DNA of 64,000 nt from Chaenocephalus aceratus (Eukaryota > Chordata > Actinopteri > Perciformes > Channichthyidae), in contig CM043788.1 in assembly GCA_023974075.1 (NCBI GenBank), positions 27,785,554 through 27,849,553 of the forward strand, in the 5' to 3' direction. Positions 52,665 to 64,000 of the stretch are shown piece after piece. The notes beneath the pieces are model-generated. The model did no database searches. It had not been told where the DNA came from and worked only from the letters and a program-made list of their open reading frames with translations. A program made the translations under genes and the position numbers. Each line of letters begins with the position of its first letter. The first letter of the stretch is position 1.

Positions 52665-55380
52665 CAACACATCCTCACTCCCAGGTCGGCCTATGTTGAC
52701 GTTATGTCAAGTCCCCTGCCGGCTTTTTCCAACACAAGGGGGGGGGCCTTAGCGTCCATTTTCAACGCAATGGGGGGGGCCTTAGCGTCCATTTTCAACG
52801 CAAGGGGGGGGGCCTTAGCGTCCATTTTCAGCTTTCCGGGATGTCCATGTGCTTCTATGGACGCTCATGGAAGCACGGCATTCGTTTGTGTCAACTGCCC
52901 TTAAAGGCAATGAAGACACTACACTACCCAGAATCCCCAGCTATCGTTTGGACTACGCCATGTGCTCTGTTTGACAAACCCCGTGATAGTCCTCAAGCTC
53001 TGTGATTGGAGAGTGTGCTCCGAGGGTTACCGAGCCTCGAACAGCACTTGAAATGGGATGGAACCACGGCAGACTGTTCAAAACTGGATTTGAACGGGTC
53101 CACCGCGTCCCCCCCCCCTCCCCCACCCCGTCCCCAGAACTACACATGCTGGCTATTCTGTTTCGCAACATGTTCTCTATGGCACGTCTCTACTGGGAGT
53201 TGTAGTTTTTTTAAGACGTTTTCGTATTTCCCATAATAAGAAGTTGCCAGTATTAAACTGTGTACATCCCTGAAGGTTTAGGGGACAGGAAACACTCACA
53301 TTTAAAACATATAATTAATAAATGGGTGAAAATTGCTGGTGCCCATAATGGGCAGTATTAATATATATATACCCACACGCCAGCTAAGGTCAGAAGAGCT
53401 TTATTTAACAGCTGGACTTATGTTTGTGACCCCTCCTGTTGTTAATTGATAACATTACATTACATTAGATTAATTGATAAGCCTGAAACATGCACTTGTC
53501 AAGGTTCAGAGGCACATTTTGCAAATATGGCAGTAGCCATCGATCAGCTTAAGATAAGATATACTTTATTGATCCCAAGTTGGAACATTTGCGTTACATC
53601 AGCATGTGTAACAGTTAAATATGCAGTGGTGTTTATTTGAAAATCATTTAGTATAATCACACAAATTCTGTGTTTTATATTTAACAATTCTGTGTTCTTT
53701 ATTTATTGATTGTTCAATACCTGACAAGGCCGGAGATGAAATATCTGCATACTAAGAGTATAATACATTATGTATAATATCAGTTAAAATAAGTGCTTCA
53801 ACATAGTTAACATTGCTGGAGGTATGCACACATATTGATAGATGTCTTGTAATGCACTGTTGAGGAACCTGCGACCCAAGTTTTTCATTCAGTGCAGAAC
53901 TACACCATAGTTGTGTAGGCCTATATATGATATGTCAATAAACCTTAGAACATCTTGAAATCTTGAACGGGATGTGCAAAATAGTCATTATATACAGTCT
54001 TTAATTAACTATCAGTAGAGAATAACGAGTAATGAATATACTTTATAGGGATCCTATTAATATCTAATAATAAAAATAATGAAATTCAATAACATGCTTT
54101 AACCACCAGGTGTCTCTTTATATCATCTGTGCACCTTTATGGTGTAAATACAGCCTATCTACCAATTGGATCAAATATAAAAGTGAGCCGAATTAGTGTT
54201 GATACTGCAAGGAGACGTATTGTGTGAAAAGAAATGTAAGATGTTGTTTAATGGCTGATATATTTATGATCCACGTCACGTTTTCAGTTCCTCATGTTTG
54301 TCTTCTCATCAGGGCTATAAATACAGAACTACGGCAGATATGTAATATTTAATGCAGCCGAACCGTGTATTACAATGCCGTTATGTGATGACTTTCAAAG
54401 AGAAAAGCAAGCACACTCGGAATAAGGTATTATTTTATTTTTTTTAAATGTTTTCGGTCTGTTTCCGGTATTTGTTAATGACGATGTGCTGTGAGATGTG
54501 AGACTGGAATTGCACAGGGGGAAATAACGTATCTTTAGATGCGGATTTTGTTAAACTAATATGTTTGCGCTGTGGACCAACACTATACATTGACGGGGAA
54601 GGGGGTAGCAATAAAGATAACACCATTAAACAGTTACACAACATAACAGAAATAATATCGATAGCAGCGTCCCTAGCAACCACCTTGGTAACAATGAAAA
54701 CGTTGGACGCAATTTCTTCGTAATAACTAGCAAACTAAAGATCATGTACATCCACTGCACACATAATCTGAACTAACAACTCATATTTCTCGCATCAAAT
54801 GACATCAAAACGCATTTTAATGGCCAAACTAACTTTAAAATAGGCATTTTACACCCAGAATAAAACGAAGTTCGGCCATGTTTTCTTTTTCTGCAGGGAG
54901 AAATGATAGCTGGGGATTCTGGGTAGTCTAGTGTCTTCTGCCATCCTTTACTCCGAAAAAAGATTTGTTTCTCCGAATCGAAGGGGAAAAATACAAAAGC
55001 ATTGCACACAATTTAAACCAATCAATGTTGTGTAATTAACAAGGATAATCTGGTGTTTTTTAGTCGATGAGTAGTGCAGATATCACTGTAAAATCAATCG
55101 TCAGTAACAGGAATATTTACTTCCGGGTGTACAATTCTCCGCTATCCAATGAGAATGGACGCTCACATTGCCTTTAAGGGCAGTCGACACAAACGAATGC
55201 CGTGCTTCCATGAGCGTCCATAGAAGCACATGGACATCCCGGAAAGCTGAAAATGGACGCTAAGGCCCCCCCCCTTGCATTGAAAATGGACGCTAAGGCC
55301 CCCCCCCTTGCGTTGGAAAAAGCCGACAGGGGACTTGACATAACGTCAACATAGGCCGACCTGGGAGTGAGGATGTGTTG
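52665..55380. mobile_element. 2.7-kb DNA transposon with long inverted repeats, family unknown
   Basis: The element is flanked by the 7-bp direct repeat ATAGAAG (52658-52664 and 55381-55387). The ends are inverted copies over about 240 bp, starting CAACACATCCTCACTCCCAG. Inside each end a unit of about 38 bp (GGGGGGGCCTTAGCGTCCAT, then TTTCAACGCAA) is repeated three times on the left (52735-52830) and twice on the right (55250-55310). A second inverted pair (CTACCCAGAATCCCCAGCTA) lies at 52923-52945 and 54908-54930. The interior has no transposase frame. It contains another repeat tail with TAAGATAAGATATACTTTAT at 53551. A 7-bp target duplication is seen in P and Dada-type transposons, but I cannot assign it. 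Confidence 0.8.
53545..53600. repeat. Dispersed repeat fragment
   Basis: AAGATAAGATATACTTTATT followed by GATCCCAAGTTGG is a short fragment found at the ends of many fish interspersed repeats. It lies within the 2.7-kb transposon. Confidence 0.4.
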
Positions 55381-55387
55381 ATAGAAG

Positions 55388-58300
55388 AAGTGAGAAGGAC
55401 ATTCAGTTATTTAGGCATTTTATAAAAACGTCTAGAAAGTTGATACTCTAAACTAACCCATTTCAGACGGTGTTAGGATGACAGTTGAATTTAATTAGCA
55501 TTGTTGCAATACAGCTTCTGGTCACCTGTTGAAACACTGCATCTGGTTGTAGAATATTTTGCTTTTATTTGATTGGCTTTAATCAGAACCATCCCTTTTG
55601 CTGTTGCAGTAATGCTTTTTTTTTACATGTGCGGGACACTTTTCTTTTTGCAATATAAATCACTTTAAGATTGTTTGTATTTTCAACATTTGTCCTGTAC
55701 TGACATTTATCTGTGCCTCATTCATCCAAAATGGTTTAACTGGGTTGTATAGTTTCACTTAATACAGTCAAATGTATTGTTTGTTGGCTAAGTCAGATGA
55801 ATACAATACATGTGCTGAGACTGTACGTTTTATATTTTATTATACTATCCTTTTTGCTTTTCTGCATACATAATACTTGTCTGCCCTCTTGTTTGAACAA
55901 TATTGACATTAAGTAAATAAATCTTCAATTTTAGTGATAATAATATCATCCTTTTTTTCTTTGGAAATGACCTTCCAAAAGGAATCTGTTACATTAGAAT
56001 GCAGGGACATTTCCATATCCTTTCTGGGTATGTCAGCCACAGTGAAAGGCTTCCTGTCAGCGTGGCCTAATGACTCATTTATCTGTTCTTCTTTTCATTT
56101 ATTTATGATGATGACAGTGTAATAGCAAATGCTCAGCATGCTTGGAAATCATGAGGGGACTAATTAGTTAGCTTTTTTGTAGGGGGTTGAGACCATAACA
56201 CACCCTACAGTTTGGTTTAAATTCAGGTAATGGCTACCAGAGTGTGTGTGTGCATTGGTGAGGGCTAAGTGTTGCCACCCGTCTGCCAGGCACTGCTGTG
56301 ATGGGGGCATGTTTAAAACCTGGCACACCACCCTCGTCACCTGGCACCCTGTTCCCTTACTGCCCTCAAGGTCATTGAGCTTGGCATGCTGGGTTGAAAA
56401 GCTGGAGGGGAGAGTTTGAGAGGCATCCCTGAACAGTCGTGATGGGCTGCCATGTCGTAGCAGGGGTCCCTCTTCGCCTGCAGCAATCTGAATCGCACCG
56501 TTTGTACACACACACATCCTCCTTGAGCAGGCTGAAATCACAAATGTTGCTTGAATCAGATCAGAACCTATCAAATAAGCGATGTGATTTAATGTACATT
56601 GACTATGACTCTTTCTATAGATCAACAGCTTTCTTATCAGGCAATGTCATCTGGAGGAAATTGGAAGTACAGCAATCATCGGTACAAATGTAAAGCTTGG
56701 TTTTCTTGTATTCAGAGCTACATAAGGTTAATACAGTGGATTCATGTACTCCCACCACTATCACCTCTCTGTCCCTTCCATTTCAAATCACATTAACATC
56801 TCTTCTCATTTATTCATCCATTTAACTTTTCTTTTCATGCCTGAGTTTTTGTCATAATTGTGTGGGTGAGTTCAAAGAGTCTCGAGGCTCAGCTCTGACT
56901 TAACCTGTGTGAGATTTTTGGCGTGTCAGCATGTGTGTGCCCACAACGAAGTACTGTGATCCTGGAAGACAATCATGTGCAATATCTCAATTCATTTAGA
57001 TCATTAAGGGTTTTTGAATTGTGCAAAAAGATGTGAATACTATGATGGGTTGTCATTTACTGCTGCAATTTAAAGACACGTAGTATTGAATATGGCAGCA
57101 TTACTACATGGTGAGATTCTTTGATCATCTTCCCATGAAGGGGTGAGGCGCTTAAAGTGATATTTCATTTTTACAAAGGTTACTTTCATTTTCATCACAA
57201 AGGCTTCTGTACCAACTCATATAGACTGTTGAGCTCTTACATTATTCATAATTGTAATGTAAAAAAAATTCCATTCCAGAAAAGGATTTCTTTGACACCA
57301 AAATATACTGTTGATGTGCCTTTGTGCGCTCCATCTGGTAAGCATGAGATACATAATAGATTATAACATACATTTCTTCTAACGGTGAATATACTGTACA
57401 TTAACTTGAGGTCCAAGGATTTACAGAAAATATTGAAATAAAATAAGTTGTGCTGCTAAACTCTGACCTTAAGCTTGCATGTTTTCTACTCCAGAGAACA
57501 CAACATTGTTATGCTTTCAACGTATGGCAACAATTATCGTTTTTTTCTCTGTTCGACACAAGTACAATTAATATTCAAGATTGAAATAGTACAAAACTCC
57601 AACATTCAATCTTCTTTTGGCTCTGTTTTGGTCTCCAACAACTCCTGAGAAAAATTAGTGTTGATAAATGCTTCATTATAATCATTAGATACAATCTTTG
57701 AGTGAATGCCATTTTGTGCAGGGCAGGTATACTGTAACTTAAATTAGCATTTTTGCAGAAAAACATCTGGCTGCTGCTACAAATGGATGACAGTAGTGAT
57801 AGTAAAGCATAACTGGAGGCTTTGAAACCAAAATGATGAGCTTTAAGATGCTTAACTGCTCCAAAGAGCTGAGGGAAACTGCCTGGGCTGGGTGTGATTC
57901 TCTGTGGGTTTGTGACATATTTTACATAACATAATCCATCAATAATGTCAACACCTTGATTTGTGTTCTCATCCCAAAATAAAGATGATTTGATGAAAAA
58001 TATCTACCAAATAAACCTTAGCTGTGATGTATAAAATCTGATCTATTTTGGTGGAGAAAAACAGGAACATTGTGTGACTTGTTAGTTGTTTTTTAGTACA
58101 GCCTGACACATGCAAGGCCAACAATACCTCTCAGTGTGCACAGTCTGACAAAGATTTGAGATAAAGAGGGAAATAAAGGACCTGATTTCCAAAGAGTAAG
58201 TGATAAAGATTCTGTATTTTTCTTATTGATTGGGAAATTAGTGGTCCATGCTACCACTAATTTCTTAAGATCGATTTGATAGGAAGGGGTTAATTTGCTT

Positions 58301-61300
58301 CAATTATCCAGTGCTTGTAGGATAAACTAGCAATTAGGAGTTAATGCCAGCTGGAAGAATAAAGCAAGAAGTCTTTTCAGAAGGGAATTTGCATTAGTTG
58401 TTTCTTTGAAATAGCAATTTGTTCCACATATATACTAGCTGTATGGTTCTGTGTTTTGTTTAAGCGCCGCCGTGTGTCTCTTGTCTCAGCATTTAATGGA
58501 AACTTAATTTCCTCGTCGGAAGATTAAAAACATAATGGTTATGTTGTTGTCAACTGGGGGATGTCTGAAAGCCCAAAGTGTGTGGAATAATAATTCCAAA
58601 AATCATCAAGAAAATTGAAAAAACAATAATTCCGCCCCCCTGTTTAGGTGTTGTTTTTCATCTCCTTACTCCTTACAATCTTCATGTTTATCGGGTTGGA
58701 CTGAAATCTTTCCGCAAAATCACAATAGATGATATGTTTGCTCGACTATTTAATTTGTTTTGGTGGTGGTGGAGACCTGAACGATTAAACATCTGAAAAA
58801 GCCCACATTCCAAAAGCCAGAGCCAGTGAGGTAAAAAGGGAATAATAAAAGATGGTTAAATTATTGATTGGGACATGACAGGAGTACTGCCCCTCTGGGT
58901 ACACTTCATCTATATTTTCCATACAATTTAACCCAGTGCTGCAAGGACGTGCTTATACATAAGCAGTCTCTGAATGATGTTCTGCACTCTGTCATTCACA
59001 CATGCACACATTCACACAGGCGTCGTCCATCCCCCACACTGCAATGCATTATTGAACACTGGGCGTCATTGTGTTCCTTGTGGCTAAGGGCGCCTATATA
59101 TTCTGTCACCAAATCACTGTTGCCCTTCTTGCAATGCAAATGATGCAGAGCTGGACTAAATGACCAGTGTTGTCTGGAACTAGATGAAACAAAAGTCTCT
59201 GTTCAAAGTAAAGCACACGCTGGACTGTAACCTCCATCATTGCTGGCGAGTGTAAAGGCAAAAAGGACAAAGCCGTTTTGTCAGGTCCAAGGATGCTGTC
59301 CGTGAGTCTTCCAACTTGTCTACATGTATTCCCTCCATTAGCTGCACTGCCAGCTGAACCAGAATAAGAAGGCAAATCCCAACAGTAATCAGTCAACAAA
59401 GGGGAGGCTATATTGTTTGGAGTTTTGTGATGCTGGGGCCTCTGTGCTAGCGTGATGTGGATTGTGTGTATGAGGTTGTCCCCCCAGGTGCCTTCTCCAG
59501 CCAGGTTTTGCCTTGTGCTTGCTTTCTGAATGATTGGACAGGCACGTGGATTTTTTTTATGTCTCCACAGGCATATATGCAGAGTTTAGTACCATGTAAT
59601 GCCTTTCGATCTATCAAAAGCAGGAAGGGGGAAGGGGAGCTTTTTGCACATGCTCTCTGTTTGTTTTACAACAGTGGCTATTGTAAAATATCCCTCCATC
59701 GTGCATTAGTAGCACAACACCCACTGTGTTGTTCCGGGTGTTTACAGAGGCGACTAGTCATTATACTAACCCAACTGAAAACCCTGCTTATGCATGCTGC
59801 CAGAACATGCCAGACTCCTGATCTAAAGGCAACACTTTTAAATTAGGCAGTATATACAGTAAAATACAAATTTTTACAAGGATTACATCTACTTATATAG
59901 GGCATCATGGCTGCACAGCAGTATGGGACAAATGCTGTGTGGCCATCTCCAGTTTATTTCTGGCCGGGGATCTTTGTCGCCTGTTGTTCCCTTTTTCTCT
60001 CCCTCCCTGTGTTAGCTGTCACTCTTAATTGTAAACTGTCACGATGGGGCAAAATAATCTTCGAAAAAGGGCTATTTTTCTACTCTAGGAGATTACTTGA
60101 GGCTGAAGTGAGCATCCCCAGACTAGAGTTATGCTTCAAAATGATGCAAATACGTACTGATGGTGCCATGAAATAATGATGGACTGCATTAGTACACTTG
60201 GTCATGCACAAAGCTAATATCGGTAAAATGCTATGCTTGTGTTATGTGTTCCCGCAGGGTAAAATATTTAACAGAACCCACCAAGACAGTTAGCCATGTG
60301 GGTTGGATGACCTCAATGCACGGATGGAGAGGGTGAAGAGGGAAACAATGCTTTCCAGGATTTAAAACATTGAAAATATCCACATGGTACACTTGCGTTG
60401 GAGAATTAGATCAGATATTATGCGCATCAAAGGGTATTTAATGTAAACAACAAGGTTTTTGTCCATCCTAGTTTCTCAGTATTCTTGAGCCAAACATTAA
60501 TTGCCTACTTAATAAACACTCTTTCACTTATAAAGTAAATTACCACAGTCATTAAACATATGAAATGTTTTTATCACAGCACATTGGGGTATAGTTATGT
60601 GTTTGCAGGAAAATATAAAAAACCAAGAGAATCCCATACTTAAATCCGACATCTTGCTCCATTACCACACAGCCGTACACCAACATTCAACTGGTTGGGG
60701 TCTTCATACCCTGCAATAAACTAGCGCTGTGAAACCATTGACCGTGTTACAATGATGGCTGTTGTTAGGTTACTTTACTGATACATTACATGTCCAGCAG
60801 GGCGATCATTACACAGTTACTGCTCTCCACTGCAGCTCCTGCTGACTGTAATTTCATGATAGTGTTTTATGCTGTAAGAAAGAGTACATACATCTCAAAG
60901 AGGTCCCATGTTCAGAGTATACAAAGCATTAAAGGAGAACAGTTAGACAGATGTTTAATATGTGTTTTGTGTCCAACAGTTTAAATATTTGTATCTCTTT
61001 TTTGGACAGTTTTGCCTTTATTAAAGGGATAGATTTGAAAGGGGAAGATATAAGGGTTGCATTAAGTGACTGCAGACCGGATTCAAACTTGTATCCACTG
61101 CAAAAGAGCTAGTAAAGGTTTTCTTTAAAGAAACATGTAGCCTCTCCAAAGTGATGTAAAAGTAGAGGTTGCAAAATTGCGTATTTTGCTAGAGTATGTT
61201 TTATTGTAAAACTGTACTCATCAAGATTGGACCATGGGGGACCGTAATCATGTTATAATTGTGATGAGTCTTTGTTTATTAATCTTTCGTCATGTGCTTA

Positions 61301-64000
61301 ACATTTGATATTGCCAAAAAGAGAACAAATTAATAAATAAAAAATAGTCACAGTGCAGGTTTTTTTTCTTTTTTCTTCTGTATAAAGCTACTATTCTATG
61401 TAAGGAGTTTTCCATATGCAAATAACACAACACATTCCAGGTAACAAATGCAAATGACCTAAAGACATAACACACACTCACACTTAAAACTAATGTGCTG
61501 TAAATATACAGCGTTGTTGTTGCTAGGCAACAGTGTCTAGGAAGCCAAGGTGTCATAATACAGTTTGTCTGACCTGCAGCGCGCTACCTTTAGGGGTTGT
61601 TCACTGTTTTGGTGACGCTGATGGCGCGTCAATGCACATACGAAATTTGACCAGATTTACATGAAGCTAAGTTGATTCAATGCAACCTGTTGAAGAATAA
61701 ATCACATTTGCATTTCCTGTTTTGAGTGAATAAGTGCATTCCAATGCAAAGTATGGCAGTAAAGGAGATTGTTTTTACAAATAAAAACTGAAAAAACATA
61801 AGCCAAGATAATGAAATACAGGCAAATTACAGAAAGAATCTCAGAACCATTTATTGTTGTTTTTATTAGCTTAGAAGTTTAAGCATCACAATCAAATGTG
61901 ATAAAGTGCATTTTTCAGGAAGATTTCAAATGTCTTTCGTAAAAGAAGAACATTCCTGTTTTCTTGATGACGCTCTATCAATCCTCCAGTCCTGTCCGAC
62001 TGGGTTGCTGCAATGCTGAGGACGTTAGTTTGAAATCCTAGTTTTACAAGCTACCAGTTATTTCACATTGGAAATATAAATATGTCAATGCTACTTTCAA
62101 GAGGAATATGGTTTGCAATAAAACAAATCTACACTAGGAGTAAATCCCATGACTGTAAAATGTTTCACTAATTACGATTCATGTGAAAGCTGGGTTTCAT
62201 TTGAAAAATGTACATAAGAATATTCACTGCTTGTAATGATTACAATCCAACAGCTGCCAGCAATAAATTAGAATCCCATCCAAGTAACCCCATGTGGGAT
62301 TAGTATGAGAATATGCGAGGAATATTAACTTCAGTTGGTATATGACACCAACACTGAGAGCGTTTCAGTTATAAATAGAATAAAGTGTTAAAGGAGGTTT
62401 GAAGACATGTTCTGTAATACCAAAAACAGGTTAGAAGCCAAAATCAAAATAGGGTAGTAACATAAACTATATTACTAGTTGGTGTTTGTTTACATCATGA
62501 TAAATACAATGAGATCTTTCCCATACCTGTAAGGCCTCAATGGGTGTAGTATTGAGAGTTAGTTATTTTCATTGCAATGTTTTTGTAGTGCTAGTCACAA
62601 TAAGAAACAAAATAGACACAGTTTAGGAATTCGGAGTCACCTGATGTGGATGGTGGGAAAAAAACAGCCATTGACTACCTATCTCACACTGCATTTTCTT
62701 CCACTTCTTCTATCTGCTCTTTTTGCAATCATAGCCTTGCTGCATCCTGTGTTTAGCACTACCCAAGATGATTGGGTTTTGTTTAAAGAAATAGAAACAA
62801 GTCAGAGTGTTTCCCCCATATGCTGAAATGAAAATATGTGGAGCCGTGCCTTTCTTCTGTGCTGACACAGCTCTTTGGAGATGTACGACTAATGTTTCTG
62901 TTGCTTCCAAGGATGATTATAATTAAAAGCCTTAAAATACTGTATGTTGTTGAATATTTATATCCATAAGCTTGCAAACTTTGTTTGTATACATTCCAAT
63001 TTAAATATAGATTCTTATAAATACCACAGCCCTAATGTTTCCTTCACATTGAGGCTCCTCTGATGCTCCATTCCTGTTTTTCTTTCATCCTTCACCAAGA
63101 GATGAGCTAAAGAATTATTTATTTTTTGCTGCAGACACACTGGCTTCCCACTCATACAACCTGCACTATAATTGCTGAAGCTTTTCACAGAGCTGCTTTA
63201 GAGTATCATGCGCCAACACCATATGATCACATCTCACCAAGCAAGCTCCCTGGGATATAAGATTGTGGTCACGGTGGCCGCCAACGTCGTGCCTGTTGAT
63301 GCCTGTTGTGTTACTTCCTTGGCATGATGTTCCTGTGCACCAGGAGTTACATGGTGCTGACCCTGTAAATACAGCATGACTAAACAGCGAGTAATGAAAG
63401 CGCTGTCTGGTGTCTGTACAAACGGCTTATCCCTCAACCTGGGCTTACACTGTTGTCAACATGTAGTCAACCCCATTTTTCCTTCCCTCTCTCTCTTTCT
63501 ACATGTGCCTGAGTGAGAGGAATCTCCCCAGGCTCCTTCATCCCCTTCGCTGGCAATCCTGGATTCACATTGTCCGCTTTTGTCTGCTATTCTCTCTAGA
63601 TATTTAGGGATTCATCGCTCCTATTTGTGACTCCAAAGGGCCTTGTGGCCGAGGCCTGCCTACAGACAGTACCCTAGAGTAGAGACAGAGGAGAAGAAAG
63701 AGGAGGGGGGGGGGTTATAGAAACAAGCTTCAGACCATACAGGGCTTATCTGCTCTGAACACCCGAGTGTCGGCAGCTCCCCAACTGCTATGAATATCTA
63801 TGCTTCTATGTGTGTTTATTAAGCAGCTGGAAATGATTTGTTACAAGGTGGGCAAAAGGAATTGTTTGTGTGTGTGTGTGTGTGTGTGTAGATGCCACAG
63901 TGTGTATGCTTGATTTCAGCATAAATGCAGTTTTTCTCTACAACACAAGGAAGGTATTAACGTTGTACTGGTGTCACGGAGAGCCTATATTGGCAGACTG
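55388..64000. other. Transposon-poor unassigned DNA
   Basis: 8.6 kb without a recognisable mobile element or gene. The open frames (for example 56164-56625 minus and 59457-59846 plus) show no family resemblance. A (TG)n lies at 63866-63889. The segment 58180-58560 is complex, AT-rich and dense in homeodomain-type ATTA/TAAT and octamer-like ATTTGCAT words, so it is a candidate conserved non-coding element. Confidence 0.45.
63866..63889 (+). repeat. (TG)12 microsatellite
   Basis: A pure dinucleotide run of 24 bp. Confidence 0.9.

Noticed and set aside
56164..56625. A 153-codon minus-strand frame.
   Set aside because: No family resemblance, no splice context and low-complexity patches; probably chance.
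59457..59846. A 129-codon plus-strand frame.
   Set aside because: No recognisable motif, and the composition matches surrounding non-coding DNA.

Overview
This window looks like teleost fish nuclear DNA. The evidence is the set of transposon families typical of fish: DIRS and Ngaro tyrosine-recombinase retrotransposons, a Gypsy element, a BEL-like LTR element, a Tc1 transposon, TTAA-flanked MITEs and a tRNA-derived SINE. They sit in AT-rich, microsatellite-bearing DNA with long stretches that have no coding signal. I recognise no host protein-coding gene. One 128-bp exon-like segment (22847-22974) is the only host exon candidate, and it is weak. Family names rest on protein motifs, terminal repeats and target-site duplications read by eye; no database was searched. 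Layout: 1-2873 is the 3' part of a DIRS-like element (copy A). It abuts the 5' LTR of a decayed Gypsy element (about 2874-8004). Positions 9193-10766 hold a DNA transposon with 3-bp flanks and a nested TTAA-flanked MITE. Positions 12080-21228 are a nested stack: a TTAA MITE is split by a BEL-like LTR element (12549-21217, flanked by GTGAC). That LTR element is itself split by an 819-bp palindrome-rich DNA element (14167-14985) and by DIRS copy B (15295-20757, minus strand). Positions 24657-29807 are a minus-strand Ngaro-like element with the order A1-ORFs-B1-A2-B2. It contains a tyrosine recombinase ORF, a CCCH-type gag remnant, two minisatellites and a hAT-like insertion. Positions 33422-35035 are a dead Tc1 transposon, 37862-38050 a SINE, and 39229-40767 a large foldback element. 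Positions 46159-51604 are DIRS copy C, the most complete copy. Positions 52665-55380 are a 2.7-kb DNA transposon with long inverted repeats and 7-bp flanks. The remainder (notably 40768-46158 and 55388-64000) is intergenic or intronic DNA with few recognisable repeats. How the parts relate: the three DIRS copies share the same defect. Each has (or in A, ends after) a gag-like ORF, a tyrosine recombinase, and only the tail of the reverse transcriptase/RNase H region, with no visible RT core. That three copies share it suggests a non-autonomous family that multiplied using enzymes from complete relatives. Copy C keeps one continuous 926-codon frame across the deletion, and that frame reads through the RNase H remnant in the wrong frame. 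The Ngaro-like element also shows no RT in this window. The most interesting content is therefore mobile-element biology: RT-less tyrosine-recombinase retroelements with intact recombinase signatures, and two or three DNA elements I could not place in a family.
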